From: Caldilineaceae bacterium
Lineage (GTDB): Bacteria > Chloroflexota > Anaerolineae > Caldilineales > Caldilineaceae
Length of the DNA stretch: 64,000 nucleotides
NCBI GenBank assembly: GCA_019637695.1
Contig: JAHBVG010000008.1
Span: 56,678 to 120,677, forward strand
Direction: 5' to 3'
Position 1 is the first letter of the stretch. Each line of letters starts with the position of its first letter. The notes below the pieces were generated by a model. The model had not been told where the DNA came from. It did not search any database and saw only the letters and a list, made by a program, of their open reading frames with translations. Position numbers and translations under genes: made by a program. Shown in pieces: positions 8,095 through 16,596 of this stretch.

Positions 8095-10833
8095 ATGCCG
8101 ATCCTCAGCACCAAATTGCAGATTCCACCCCTGCGCCCGGATCTGGTGAGGCGCCGCCGACTGCTCGATCCACTGGCAACGAATCTGCGGCAGGGACGCA
8201 AATTGACGGTGGTTTCGGCGCCGGCTGGCTTTGGCAAAACGACATTGGTGACTAAATGGCTGGCCGAGGAAGAGCGCCCTGCGGCGTGGGTCTCGCTGGA
8301 CGAAAACGACAACGAGCTCTACCGCTTCTGGCGCTATGTGATTCACGCCCTGCAACGGATCGACCGCTCGATTGGCGAGGCAATTCTCGTCTCGTTTGAT
8401 GTAGCTCACCCCAATGCCGAGGCCATCGTCTCAACGTTGATCAACGATCTGATGCACGCGCCCCACTTCAATGACGGCAGTGGGCCTGCGATCCTCGTCC
8501 TCGATGATTACCATTTGATCGAGAACATCGAGATCCACGATAGCCTCAACTTTTTGCTTGACAATCAGCTATCGCAACTGCACATCGTTATCACCACCCG
8601 CGCCGATCCACCGCTGAATTTGGCCCGTCGCCGCGCCCGCATGTTGCTAACCGAGATCCGCGCTGGGGATCTGCGCTTTTCCGCTGCCGAGGCTGCCATC
8701 TTTCTCAACCAGACCATGCAACTTGATCTCAGCGTGGATGAGATCCGCGCGCTGGAGCGGCGTACCGAGGGATGGCCGGTGGGGCTGCAACTGGCGGCGC
8801 TTTCGCTGCGCGATCAGCCCAATCGCCACGAATTTATCGACTTGCTGGCGGGCGACGACCGTTACATCGGCGACTACCTCATGGAAGAAGTGATCCACCA
8901 TCAGCCCGCCGAGATCGAAGAATTTTTGATCAAGAGTTCGATCCTGGGGCGACTCAATGGATCGCTCTGCGCCGCTGTCACCGGCATAGCCGAGAGCCAG
9001 GCGTTGCTCGAGCGGCTGGAACGGGACAATCTCTTCGTGGCCCCTTTGGATCGGCGGAGACAGTGGTTCCGCTATCACCGCCTCTTTGCCGATCTCTTGC
9101 GGCGCCAACTCCACCGGCAAATGGACGCGGCCACGATTGCCGATCTGCATCAGCGGGCCAGTCAATGGTACGAGGTCAACGATTTCGCCGAGGAAGCCAT
9201 CCAACACGCCATCGCCGCCGCCGATCCGGGACGGGCAGCGGATCTGATCGAAAAGTTCGCCCTCTCCATGCGCTGCGAACGAGGAATCGCCATCCCCCGC
9301 GCGTGGATGCAGACGCTGCCCGCCAACCTCTACCGGGAGCGCCCGATGTTGGCGGCGATCTATGCGGAATCGCTGATGTATCTGCCCGAGATGAGCGCAT
9401 TGGCCGAAGCCGGTCACTGGCTCGATGAAGCCGACGCTGCCCTGCTGCGCACCCTCGATCGCGAAGCGGAAGCGCGCCAGATCCGCGGCTACATTGCTGC
9501 GCTGCGTTCGACCCTCGCCATCCACCGCGGCGATAGCCATGATCAGATCCTGCCGCACGTGGAAGAAGCCATCGCGCTGCTGCCAGACAACGGCTGGGCG
9601 CAGGGCAAGCGCGCGGTGATGATGCTGAACCGAGGGGTCACCTTCCTCTTCATGGGGCGGAGCGCCGAAGCGGAGAGAGCGCTGAACGATGCCATCGCCT
9701 ACAGCCGCCGGATTGGTTCCCATTTTGCTCAGATCATGGCCGTCTATAGCCAGTATATTCTCTACCGCGGCCGCGGGGATCTCTCCATGGCGGCGCAGAT
9801 CTGCCAATCGCTCTTAGACGAATTGCGCGACGAGGCCGACCGTATCCCCGCGATCGGCGCGCTCTGGCTTTCTCTTGCATCGATCCAGTTCGAGTGGAAT
9901 CAGTTGGAGGCGGCGCAGCAAAATCTGACGCGTGGGTTGGCGACCATTCCACTCAGCGGCGAGTATGGCATCGAGATGAATGGCTATGTTACGCTGGCGC
10001 GGGTCCACGTGGCCCGAGAGGAACATGAGGAGGCGCAACGCGCACTGGCGCAGTTCCGCCGGGTCTGGCAAGGGGTCTCGAAACTCCTGGGCGAAGATTA
10101 TTCGACCCTGATTCAGATCCGTATCTGGCAGGGGCGTGCCATCGGCGCGGCTGATTTTGAAAGTTTCAAGCAATGGGCCGACAGCGCCGAACTACCCTCC
10201 CAACCAACAGATGGAGCGCTCCTGGGCAGCGCGCGCCGCGGCTATACACGGCTGATCGGCCTGGCCAGTGTGCGTCTTCGTCAACACCGCGCCGGAGAAA
10301 GGGTGGATCTCACCCCGATCTTGTCGATACTGACGCGCCAGCGCGAGCAATCCAAAAGTGCGGGCTGGTTCAGCCAGGTGATCGAAATCGCCATCCTTGA
10401 AGCGATGCTCTGGCAGTCGCTCGGCCAGGCGGAGACGGCGCAACAGGCGTTGGAGATGGCGCTCCGTTACGCTACGCCCGTCGGTTATGTACGCACTTTT
10501 GTGGAAGAAGGCGAACCCATGCGCCAGTTGCTCGAATCTGCCGAAGAGTACACTCGTTTCCCTGATGCCGTGCGCCGTCTGCTCAATGCCTTCCCTGTGC
10601 AGACGGCCGCCCTCTCACCGTCCCGCCGTCCAGCGCTGATCGAACCACTCAACGACCGCGAGGAGGAGATCTTACGGCTGTTGGCCCAAAAACGCTCGCG
10701 CCAGGAGATCGCCGAAGCGCTGATCCTCTCGATCAACACCGTCAAATGGCACATCAACAACCTCTACGCCAAACTCGGCGTCGACAAACGGGGCGCAGCA
10801 GTTGCGCGCGCAGTCGAGTTGGGGATCTTGTAG
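8095..10833 (+). CDS. MalT-type LuxR transcriptional activator
   Basis: A large STAND-type regulator. The N-terminus has the usual opening LSTKLQIPPLRPDLVRR, and a Walker A P-loop (APAGFGKTT) lies near residue 45. A long tetratricopeptide-like helical middle follows, and a C-terminal LuxR helix-turn-helix (LNDREEEILRLLAQ to TVKWHINNLYAKLGV). ATG 8095 has an AGGA seven bases upstream; the GTG at 8041 and ATG 8089 are in frame but less well placed. These proteins bind ATP and an inducer and activate catabolic promoters, so the preceding sugar-acid genes are plausible targets. Confidence 0.9.
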   Translation: MPILSTKLQIPPLRPDLVRRRRLLDPLATNLRQGRKLTVVSAPAGFGKTTLVTKWLAEEERPAAWVSLDENDNELYRFWRYVIHALQRIDRSIGEAILVSFDVAHPNAEAIVSTLINDLMHAPHFNDGSGPAILVLDDYHLIENIEIHDSLNFLLDNQLSQLHIVITTRADPPLNLARRRARMLLTEIRAGDLRFSAAEAAIFLNQTMQLDLSVDEIRALERRTEGWPVGLQLAALSLRDQPNRHEFIDLLAGDDRYIGDYLMEEVIHHQPAEIEEFLIKSSILGRLNGSLCAAVTGIAESQALLERLERDNLFVAPLDRRRQWFRYHRLFADLLRRQLHRQMDAATIADLHQRASQWYEVNDFAEEAIQHAIAAADPGRAADLIEKFALSMRCERGIAIPRAWMQTLPANLYRERPMLAAIYAESLMYLPEMSALAEAGHWLDEADAALLRTLDREAEARQIRGYIAALRSTLAIHRGDSHDQILPHVEEAIALLPDNGWAQGKRAVMMLNRGVTFLFMGRSAEAERALNDAIAYSRRIGSHFAQIMAVYSQYILYRGRGDLSMAAQICQSLLDELRDEADRIPAIGALWLSLASIQFEWNQLEAAQQNLTRGLATIPLSGEYGIEMNGYVTLARVHVAREEHEEAQRALAQFRRVWQGVSKLLGEDYSTLIQIRIWQGRAIGAADFESFKQWADSAELPSQPTDGALLGSARRGYTRLIGLASVRLRQHRAGERVDLTPILSILTRQREQSKSAGWFSQVIEIAILEAMLWQSLGQAETAQQALEMALRYATPVGYVRTFVEEGEPMRQLLESAEEYTRFPDAVRRLLNAFPVQTAALSPSRRPALIEPLNDREEEILRLLAQKRSRQEIAEALILSINTVKWHINNLYAKLGVDKRGAAVARAVELGIL

Positions 10834-11012
10834 GGGGATAGCGGACGGTAGACCGCTCTCACAATTCGCCCCTCGCAATTCGCAATTCTCCCACCCTTTT
10901 TCCCACCCTTTTTTCTCAAATCGGGCGGTGATTGAGCGTGGGTTTTCTGTCATACTGGCGGCTGTAGAAGTGTGAATGTTTTGATATGAAATTCAACGGG
11001 AGAACCCATCCA

Positions 11013-12164
11013 ATGAATACGGAAACAACACTGCACCCGCTCAAGGAACCCAGCCGTCTGCGCCGAATTCTGGTGGTGAGCGGGATGATGATCGCGTCGG
11101 CAGCCGCTGGCTTTTTAATGACTGCCTATCTCTTTTCACTGCCCACCATGGATGCAATATCGGATCTGGTGCCGCTCTGGCAGTTCCTCGTGATCCTCGT
11201 TGTGGGGACGCTGCTGGCGCTCGTCCTCCACGAGATCGGCCACCTGATCGGCGGCATCCTCGTCGGCTTCCGCTTTGCGCTGCTCATTGTGGGTCCGCTC
11301 AAAATCCACCGCCAGGGAGAGGAGATCCGCCTCGGCTGGAATTCTCAGATGGGGCTGTTCGGTGGGTTGGCTGCTACCTATCCCACCGACACCCACAATT
11401 TGGTCCAGCGCATGGTGGTGGTGGTGGCGGGCGGGCCGGCCATGAGCGCGCTAACGGCGCTGTTCAGCGCACTCGCCCTGACATTGCTACCCCCCTTGCA
11501 ATTTCCAGCGCTATGGCTCTTTTTGCTCCTGCTGGCGTTTGCCTCCGCGGGCGTATTGCTGGCGGTCACCATCCCTGGTCGGGCGAGTGGCTTCCTGAGC
11601 GACCGGGCGCGCTTGCAGGCCCTGCTAAGCCGGGGATCGACAGCCCAGCGCCAGGCTGATCTGCTGGCGATTACAGCGCTCACCATGTCGGGTCGCCGTC
11701 CTCGCCAATGGGATCAGGCTGTCGTCGAGCGGGCCATGTCGATTGGCGATGGCAGCGTGGACGATCTCGCCGCTCATCTCTTCGCCTATACTCACTGGCT
11801 GGACATGGACGAGGTGGAACGCGCCGGATCTGCGCTGGATTATGTCCTGGCGCGGCGGGGGACGTTGCCGGAGATGATGCGCCCTGGGCTGCACCTGGAG
11901 GCGGCTTTCTTCACTGCCTATCACTGCGAGGATGCGTCCACGGCGCGAGCATGGCTGGTGCAGGGCAAGGGCGGTATTGTCGATGCCCACAACCGATTGC
12001 GGGCGGAAGCGGCTGTACTCCTGGCCGATGGTCAAGCGGAGGCCGCCGCAGCCAAAGCCGCCGAAGGGCTGGCGCAGATCCATCGCAGCAGTGAACCGGG
12101 ATCGGCGCTGGCCGAAGCGGACGAACTACGGGGGATCCTTGAGCGAGCGGAGAACAGAGAGTAG
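11013..12164 (+). CDS. Membrane protein with M50-like zinc protease motif
   Basis: The N-terminal part has several hydrophobic segments. One contains VLHEIGHLIGG, the HExxH motif of site-2-type metalloproteases (M50), followed by more membrane helices up to about residue 195. The last ~190 residues are soluble, helical and repeat-like. The second M50 metal motif (NxxPxxxxDG) is not visible, so activity is uncertain and it may be a degenerate or non-proteolytic member. ATG 11013 is preferred over 10986 because a GGGAG lies before it. It stands alone to the left of the integron. Confidence 0.6.
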   Translation: MNTETTLHPLKEPSRLRRILVVSGMMIASAAAGFLMTAYLFSLPTMDAISDLVPLWQFLVILVVGTLLALVLHEIGHLIGGILVGFRFALLIVGPLKIHRQGEEIRLGWNSQMGLFGGLAATYPTDTHNLVQRMVVVVAGGPAMSALTALFSALALTLLPPLQFPALWLFLLLLAFASAGVLLAVTIPGRASGFLSDRARLQALLSRGSTAQRQADLLAITALTMSGRRPRQWDQAVVERAMSIGDGSVDDLAAHLFAYTHWLDMDEVERAGSALDYVLARRGTLPEMMRPGLHLEAAFFTAYHCEDASTARAWLVQGKGGIVDAHNRLRAEAAVLLADGQAEAAAAKAAEGLAQIHRSSEPGSALAEADELRGILERAENRE

Positions 12165-12403
12165 AGATTGGTGACTTGTGATTGGTGGCTGAGGGAGATT
12201 GACGACAACGGAACGTGTCAATAAGAATGAGACACGAAATGCAGGAAAAATAGTGTGCAAAGGTAGCGTGTTGTGATGACTATCTGACGGTTCTGCCAAG
12301 GTGGGTAGATAACCACTTGTCGGGTTCGTCGCACCAAGCGGCTTCGGCCACAATCTGCCGTTTGTACTCGGCGCTTGCCCCGATTTCATCCTTCAGCAAA
12401 CAT
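12165..12403. other. Boundary region at the distal end of the cassette array
   Basis: No convincing gene or attC site was found. On the minus strand an open stretch reading KDEIGASAEYKRQIVAEAA and ending in TAG lacks a clear start; it may be a cassette remnant. The end of the integron probably lies here, but no terminal attC is recognisable. Confidence 0.4.
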
Positions 12404-12616
12404 CTAGCTACTCTTATACTCGAGTCCTCTCTTCTTCAATTCTTCCTCCAAGATATTCACCGATTTCGGACCTACGCCGTGAATTGCAAGCAAGGACTTC
12501 TTGGATACCTCTGTTAGATGCTCAAATCGTGTGTAGCCGGCGAGTGCTAACTCGCGCGCCGCCACTTTCCCAATTGCTTGTGGAAACTCTGTGGCTGGTG
12601 CCTCTTTCGAAGTCAT
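12404..12616 (-). CDS. Small helix-hairpin-helix protein (cassette)
   Basis: A 70-residue protein with an HhH core: AIGKVAARELALAGYTRFEHLTEV, then LLAIHGVGPKSVNILEEELKKRG. This resembles the DNA-binding HhH of the RNA polymerase alpha C-terminal domain. GGAAGGAAG precedes the ATG. The start lies only 23 bases from the attC core at 12639, typical of a cassette. It is the last recognisable cassette of the array, and its own attC is not visible. Small stand-alone HhH proteins are common but of unknown role. Confidence 0.75.
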   Translation of the reverse strand: MTSKEAPATEFPQAIGKVAARELALAGYTRFEHLTEVSKKSLLAIHGVGPKSVNILEEELKKRGLEYKSS

Positions 12617-12638
12617 TTGCTAACTTCCTTCCTTGTAC

Positions 12639-12750
12639 GCCCAACGCCACCTTCAGCCGCGCTGGCGCGGTCGTCCAACGCCTTTGCCAATCACCAAATA
12701 GTTGGCCGTCCGAGGCATCGCGCCAGCGTCGGCTGCAAGAAATGTTAGGC
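12639..12750 (-). repeat. attC recombination site (112 bp)
   Basis: Read on the minus strand it begins GCCTAAC (R'') and ends GTTGGGC (R'). Inner arms GCAGCCGACGCTGGCGCG and CGCGCCAGCGCGGCTG pair with one unpaired region, giving the extrahelical-base pattern of attC. A long variable loop of about 48 bases remains. The TAA in R'' supplies the stop of the ORF to its right. Confidence 0.9.
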
Positions 12751-13185
12751 GGACTGCCCGCCTGACGCTGGCCTTGCTACCAGAGTAAAACTTGTTAAAA
12801 CCTGCGCCGAAGCCGGCTGACTTGGTCGGATAGGCCGGTGGCTGTTGCCCAAAAGTTTGCTGGCAAACGGCCGTTCCCCTTCCCTATCTTTATGCCAATG
12901 CCAACGGCCGTTCTTACCCAACCTCTCGTGATTCCCCACAAACTCAACCAGCCGGCAGCGTTTCACGTCTACGACTTTGGCTGAGCCAAACGGCCGTTTC
13001 CATTCCAAATCGTTCGCATTCGCCAGCAGCTTCAACAACCAACCCGCGCCACAAATGCTAAAACCTGCGCCAAAACCAAATCGCTGTGCTGCGAACGGGC
13101 GCGAATCTTCCACGGCGCAAGGTGGGCAGAATTTGCAGGTCTTTCTATGCACATTGGTTTGACTAATCTTGTTTTCAATGTTCAA
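12745..13185 (-). CDS. Hypothetical cassette protein
   Basis: A 146-residue ORF whose stop codon is the TAA within the attC R'' core, a common cassette arrangement. It matches no family I recognise. Its sequence contains repeats such as KRPFGS, KNGRW and ERPFAS, encoded by three copies of the palindrome AACGGCCGTT. That makes it possible that the ORF is a by-product of a repeat-rich, non-coding cassette. An overlapping plus-strand ORF (13169-13459) is no more convincing. Confidence 0.4.
   Translation of the reverse strand: MNIENKISQTNVHRKTCKFCPPCAVEDSRPFAAQRFGFGAGFSICGAGWLLKLLANANDLEWKRPFGSAKVVDVKRCRLVEFVGNHERLGKNGRWHWHKDREGERPFASKLLGNSHRPIRPSQPASAQVLTSFTLVARPASGGQSA
12866..12998. repeat. 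Three copies of the decamer palindrome AACGGCCGTT
   Basis: Exact copies start at 12866, 12903 and 12989, within 133 bases. The pattern resembles highly iterated palindromes seen in some genomes rather than a coding constraint, because the copies lie in the same frame only in part. Confidence 0.8.
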
Positions 13186-13386
13186 GCCGCTAATTTCAAA
13201 GCGGGTAAGTCTGCCCCGGCTAAAATCTATGCTTCACGAGAAACACTGGAAAAGCGATTTGACGTTTCGAGTCAAACTTTTCCCCCATTCCCCGAAACTT
13301 TGCCCGGCTTGTTTGAGCAAAATCCATCGCGTCTTTGGCAAAGCATTGCCCAATCAACTCAAAAAACTACCTGGGTGGCAAATCCG

Positions 13387-13594
13387 CCCTAACGGTTTGC
13401 GCTACCTGCGCTGGGGTGGGGACGGCGAAACCGTCCAACTGGAAAACTGCACGCTTTAGCTTGGTGCGGAATCCCCAGCGTCAGGTACAACCTCCCATGC
13501 CCGGCGGGTCATTCCCCCACCGGAGAACATCCCGCCTGTTGAAGGAATATTTTGCCCCGAGCAGCGGGTACGTTCTCAGGACGCTTTGTTGGGC
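13387..13594 (-). repeat. Degenerate or nested attC-like region
   Basis: The right edge is a good R''-type core (GTTGGGC on the plus strand, 13588-13594). The left edge CCCTAAC (13387-13393) misses the consensus by one base. Between them are two separate palindromes: TACCTGCGCTGGGG with CCCCAGCGTCAGGTA (about 13403-13486), and GAGAACATCCCGC with GCGGGTACGTTCTC (about 13524-13578). At 208 bp it is longer than normal and may be two decayed sites. Confidence 0.5.
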
Positions 13595-13608
13595 GCGTTT
13601 TGACCAAT

Positions 13609-14379
13609 TTAACTTAGTGCCAATTGAAATTGTTCATAATGAGAATTCAGATACGCATAATCAGTTATGTAAATTTCTAAATGACCTTCATCAATATTTG
13701 CTTGAAGACGCTTGTCGCCATTTGCTGCGCCTTGACGCAGATAATCTGCCATGTATGCAATCCGCAAGTTGACCGACTGAACAATTGTTGAACGCTCATA
13801 TAATCCATATTCATCGCAGAAAAGACGAGTACGGCGACCTTGTTCTTGTATTGTCCCATAATTTTCAGGGTTGGATGGGTCAGTTATTGGGGCAAATCGG
13901 TAAAGCGCATATGCTAAATCCCATTCTCGATTACCAGGGTGTGCATTATCGAAATCAATAACGCCAATTAATCTTCCCTTGTCAAATACACAATTGTAAG
14001 GTGCAAAATCGCCATGACAAATTACTTCGATTGGTTCTCGTGTTGGTGATTGCCAGCCAGACTGCCAGATTTGTGCTACATCATTTGTTGCATCATGAAT
14101 ACGGCGTAGAAGTCGCGCTGCCGAAATCAATACTTCGTCAGTGCGGAGAGACTCAGGAAGTGGATAGTGCCCGACAAGTCCAGGTATAAATGATAAGATT
14201 TCGCGTCCATTTTCGTCAAAACCAATGGGTGCGGGCACTTCCTGAATGCCTTTTGCGCGAAGATGCGTAAGCAATATGTGGACTTGTTTTGTCCAAGAAC
14301 CTACATCTCGACGAACAGTGTCTCCGACACGTGAGACGGCGGTCATATTTCCGCCCGTCAACTTTTCTTCAGACGCCAT
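13609..14379 (-). CDS. Aminoglycoside-phosphotransferase-like protein (cassette)
   Basis: A protein of about 257 residues with the kinase signature HGDFAPYNCVF (catalytic loop) and IDFDNAHPGNREWDLA (metal-binding DFD), as in the APH/choline kinase superfamily. The opening GGNMTAVSRVGDTVRR and LSFIPG also recur in this family. Members phosphorylate small hydroxylated molecules, but drug resistance cannot be inferred. ATG 14379, ATG 14388 and an internal ATG at 14346 are all possible starts. The gene is clearly AT-richer than the chromosome around it, and attC 14419-14473 lies just upstream, so it was probably acquired as a cassette. Confidence 0.82.
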   Translation of the reverse strand: MASEEKLTGGNMTAVSRVGDTVRRDVGSWTKQVHILLTHLRAKGIQEVPAPIGFDENGREILSFIPGLVGHYPLPESLRTDEVLISAARLLRRIHDATNDVAQIWQSGWQSPTREPIEVICHGDFAPYNCVFDKGRLIGVIDFDNAHPGNREWDLAYALYRFAPITDPSNPENYGTIQEQGRRTRLFCDEYGLYERSTIVQSVNLRIAYMADYLRQGAANGDKRLQANIDEGHLEIYITDYAYLNSHYEQFQLALS

Positions 14380-14418
14380 TAGGAACAATCCGTTTATTAT
14401 TAAGAATATTTGCGAAGC

Positions 14419-14473
14419 GCCTAACGCTTGCAGCGGCCGCCTCTTGGCGTCCCCTGCAAGCGCATTGTTGGAC
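14419..14473 (-). repeat. attC recombination site (55 bp, minimal)
   Basis: GCCTAAC at 14419-14425 and GTTGGAC at 14467-14473 bound a short palindrome whose arms GCTTGCAG and CTGCAAGC pair exactly. It is close to the smallest attC size known. Confidence 0.92.
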
Positions 14474-14490
14474 AGGCTTGTGTGAGATTC

Positions 14491-15231
14491 TCACCATTGA
14501 ACCGCATAGATTTCTACATGCATCTTGGCCCATTCTATCCCATTTCTCACTTCTTTCGGCCAGGGGATCAACCGCTGTCCTTCAAGATGATTTTCTTGGA
14601 TATACTCTCTAAATCTGGCAATGATGACTTCCGACGAGGACGCGCTCCATTTTTGCCACGTATCCATTCCCATCTCATAGTAGATTTTGGCGCGAATATG
14701 CACCATATTCGCGCCTGTTCGGTAATAATCACACAATTTAACGATTTCATCAGTCGTTGCCCCATCACGATTGAGGTGAAGAGCTAACTGCTCTCGATGG
14801 GAAGGGGTTTGCCCTGCGGATATGATCGCTAATTGAGTATCCATACCTAGACGGAGCAAGGTATTCATATCCTCACGATGGTTTTGGAACCACGCAAACC
14901 GATCTAGCGAGACCGATTGTGGAAGCCAGAGCTCAAGATCATGTTTGAGGATCCGAAGTATTTCCTGTGATATTCCTGTCTGTTCATAGAGTTTCCTTGC
15001 ACGGGCTGGAGTGCTGATCGCTTGCCCAATGTCCTTGAATCGTAGCGCGCCATGGTCTCTGAGTCGTGGAATTGCTCGTTCTATGGCCTCTAAATGCTCA
15101 TCTCGCCCCCAGTAGATAATCCCCAATGAGGTTGTCATGCCATCAGGATAGGTGATGACCGTATTGATTCTCCGATAAAAGTCAACGAGACGCTCGACAT
15201 GTAAATCATACGCGTCAAATACGGCACTCAT
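14491..15231 (-). CDS. Hypothetical cassette protein, 246 aa
   Basis: A full-length ORF starting 23 bases after the attC core at 15254 and ending 18 bases before the next attC. The protein is soluble and mostly helical. A segment around IGQAISTPARARKLYEQTGISQEILRIL looks like a helix-hairpin-helix/DUF4332-type fold, but I do not recognise the family with confidence. Its base composition is lower in GC than the chromosomal genes, supporting acquisition. Confidence 0.75.
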   Translation of the reverse strand: MSAVFDAYDLHVERLVDFYRRINTVITYPDGMTTSLGIIYWGRDEHLEAIERAIPRLRDHGALRFKDIGQAISTPARARKLYEQTGISQEILRILKHDLELWLPQSVSLDRFAWFQNHREDMNTLLRLGMDTQLAIISAGQTPSHREQLALHLNRDGATTDEIVKLCDYYRTGANMVHIRAKIYYEMGMDTWQKWSASSSEVIIARFREYIQENHLEGQRLIPWPKEVRNGIEWAKMHVEIYAVQW

Positions 15232-15253
15232 TTTCTACCTCTCTTCTGTGCCC

Positions 15254-15342
15254 GCTCAACGATGTAGTTCTGCCGCCGGGGGACAATCAACTTCGCAAAC
15301 GAACCAAACTCACACCCGGTCGGCTGGACGCGGGTGTTGGGC
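15254..15342 (-). repeat. attC recombination site (89 bp)
   Basis: Minus-strand reading starts GCCCAAC and ends GTTGAGC. Inner arms CAGCCGACCGGG and CCCGGCGGCAGAAC pair with one extrahelical A. It is very similar over its length to the attC at 17377-17465. Confidence 0.9.
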
Positions 15343-15386
15343 GGCAGCGAACCATTCACACCTGATCTGCGACCATCTGCTCAGGG

Positions 15387-15608
15387 TCAAGCGCGCAACG
15401 CCGCAATGAACTCATCAACAGATATGCCAGCCTGCTTCAGAATGCCCGCCAAAGTGCCCGTCTTTAGCTCGCCGTGGTTTGGCACAACACAACCAGATGA
15501 ACCTCGCCGCATCACCAAATGACTACCACGCTGTCTTACTACGACAAAACCCAATCGCTCCAGCGCGCGTATTGCTTCTCTTCCTGAAACAATCGGCAAT
15601 TTAGGCAT
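15387..15608 (-). CDS. hicA: HicA-type mRNA interferase toxin
   Basis: A 73-residue protein with the YcfA/HicA fold signature: PIVSGREAIRALERLGFVVVRQRGSHLVMRR, with the catalytic His in GSH, then VVPNHGELKTGTLAGILKQAGIS. HicA toxins cut mRNA. ATG 15608 overlaps the end of hicB by eight bases, so the two are translationally coupled. It is the second gene of a HicBA cassette, with attC 15254-15342 just downstream. Confidence 0.9.
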   Translation of the reverse strand: MPKLPIVSGREAIRALERLGFVVVRQRGSHLVMRRGSSGCVVPNHGELKTGTLAGILKQAGISVDEFIAALRA

Positions 15609-15807
15609 ATTCAGATACACGGAAGGTGGTCAACAATGAACGCCCCACAAAGGTCATTGGGAATTCTTCCAGGTAAAGCTCCGTCGCCTCGCGCAGATTG
15701 GACAAGGCTTCTTCAACGGTCTCCCCTTGTGTGGTTGTCCCGGTTTCAGGGTTGAGGGCAACATAGCCACCCTCAGGTGCTGGTGTTAGAATTGCGGTAA
15801 GCTCCAT
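15601..15807 (-). CDS. hicB: HicB-type antitoxin
   Basis: A 68-residue HicB-like protein: LTAILTPAPEGGYVALNPETGTTTQGETVEEALSNLREATELYLEE is the partial RNase-H-like HicB fold. ATG 15807 has AAGGAAG upstream, better than the in-frame ATG 15828. The usual C-terminal DNA-binding domain is missing, as in short HicB proteins. It precedes and overlaps hicA, and should neutralise it. The pair fills one integron cassette. Confidence 0.88.
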   Translation of the reverse strand: MELTAILTPAPEGGYVALNPETGTTTQGETVEEALSNLREATELYLEEFPMTFVGRSLLTTFRVSEYA

Positions 15808-15881
15808 GATTCTTCCTTGTTGTGTCATTACATGCCAGACTCCACACTACTCCACTCACCCCTTGCGCTCATCCCCGCCCC

Positions 15882-15968
15882 GCCCAACGCTCCGCTCAGC
15901 GGCTGGCGTCCTGTACATTCCCTACGAGACCGGGCGGCACGCCAGTCGGGTGCAAACGAGTGTTGGGC
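15882..15968 (-). repeat. attC recombination site (87 bp)
   Basis: Bounded by GCCCAAC (15882-15888) and GTTGGGC (15962-15968). Inner arms around GGCTGGCGTCC and GGCACGCCAGTC pair imperfectly. It lies between the HicBA and DUF4258/YgiT cassettes. Confidence 0.88.
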
Positions 15969-15977
15969 GACGGCAAC

Positions 15978-16229
15978 CTACGCAAATACAGCAACAGGAA
16001 CAGAGCGTTCTTCTGCGAATGACTGCCGGTGCAATTTGATTCGCTCGATTTCATGCAGTGTCTCTGCGGTGAGATAACTTTCCCCGCAGTGCGGACAACT
16101 CACAATCGGCACATTCTCAATCACAAACAATGTTGGACCCCGTCCATAACTTTTGGAAACGAAGCGTATCTTCGCCCCTTCTTTGCCGCAGATATCACAT
16201 GTGATTGTTGTCTTGCTGTTCTCTGACAT
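15978..16229 (-). CDS. YgiT-type zinc-finger antitoxin
   Basis: A small protein with two Cys pairs, CDICG and SCPHCGESYLT, the zinc-ribbon of MqsA/YgiT antitoxin N-terminal domains. A LHEIERIKLHRQ tail follows. The MqsA HTH domain is absent. ATG 16229 (MSENSKTT) or the earlier ATG 16238 may start it; the latter overlaps the stop of the DUF4258 gene by four bases. With its neighbour it forms a DUF4258/YgiT toxin-antitoxin pair in one cassette. Confidence 0.85.
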   Translation of the reverse strand: MSENSKTTITCDICGKEGAKIRFVSKSYGRGPTLFVIENVPIVSCPHCGESYLTAETLHEIERIKLHRQSFAEERSVPVAVFA

Positions 16230-16234
16230 TCTCA

Positions 16235-16516
16235 TCACCCTCTGTACACCGTGATAATCACGAGCTTCTCGGCTACACTGATCCTGGCCACCACTGCAAC
16301 ATCCTCTTCACGGACTGAGCGACCAGAGAGCAAGTACTTCCATTCACCAGTGTTGTGATCCTGTTGTCGTTCCGTCACCCTGCCTGTCAGAATTGCCCGC
16401 TCCACATCAAAGATACTGAGATCGTCGTCATTCATCTCCTCCTCGGCGTGAAGCGTCATCACATACTGCCGTGTACGAATTTTCTCTCGCATTTGTCGCA
16501 GAATACGTTCGTACAT
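16235..16516 (-). CDS. DUF4258 domain protein (putative toxin)
   Basis: A 93-residue protein with the DUF4258 pattern: YVMTLHAEEEMNDDDLSIFDVERAILTG, then GEWKYLLSGRS and VVARISVAEKLVIITVY. This family is commonly found upstream of YgiT-type zinc fingers and is predicted to be a BECR-fold RNase toxin. It is first in the cassette operon, preceded by a TATAAT and an operator-like palindrome. Confidence 0.85.
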   Translation of the reverse strand: MYERILRQMREKIRTRQYVMTLHAEEEMNDDDLSIFDVERAILTGRVTERQQDHNTGEWKYLLSGRSVREEDVAVVARISVAEKLVIITVYRG

Positions 16517-16557
16517 ACCGAATTCTCTCTGTTTCGCCTAATGCTTAGCCTGCTGCC

Positions 16558-16596
16558 ATTATAACACAAAGGCCGAACATGAGATGTTCAGCCTTT
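16558..16596 (-). promoter_or_regulatory. Cassette-borne promoter and operator for the DUF4258/YgiT pair
   Basis: On the minus strand a consensus TATAAT (16563-16558) lies about 40 bases before the toxin start. Immediately upstream, 16568-16596 forms an inverted repeat: AAAGGC, GAACAT, CTC, ATGTTC, GCCTTT with one internal mismatch. Its position next to the -10 box fits an autoregulatory operator of a toxin-antitoxin operon. Confidence 0.6.

Noticed and set aside
12126..12389. Minus-strand ORF of 87 codons at the integron edge
   Set aside because: It overlaps the end of the M50-like gene, is rich in Pro/Ser/Leu without domain features, and has no ribosome site.
12904..12915. ACCCAAC at about 12906 as another attC core
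   Set aside because: It has no partner GTTRRRY at a suitable distance and lies inside the AACGGCCGTT repeat cluster.
13169..13459. Plus-strand ORF in the unknown cassette region
   Set aside because: It runs against the cassette direction and crosses the attC-like palindrome at 13403. No family features.
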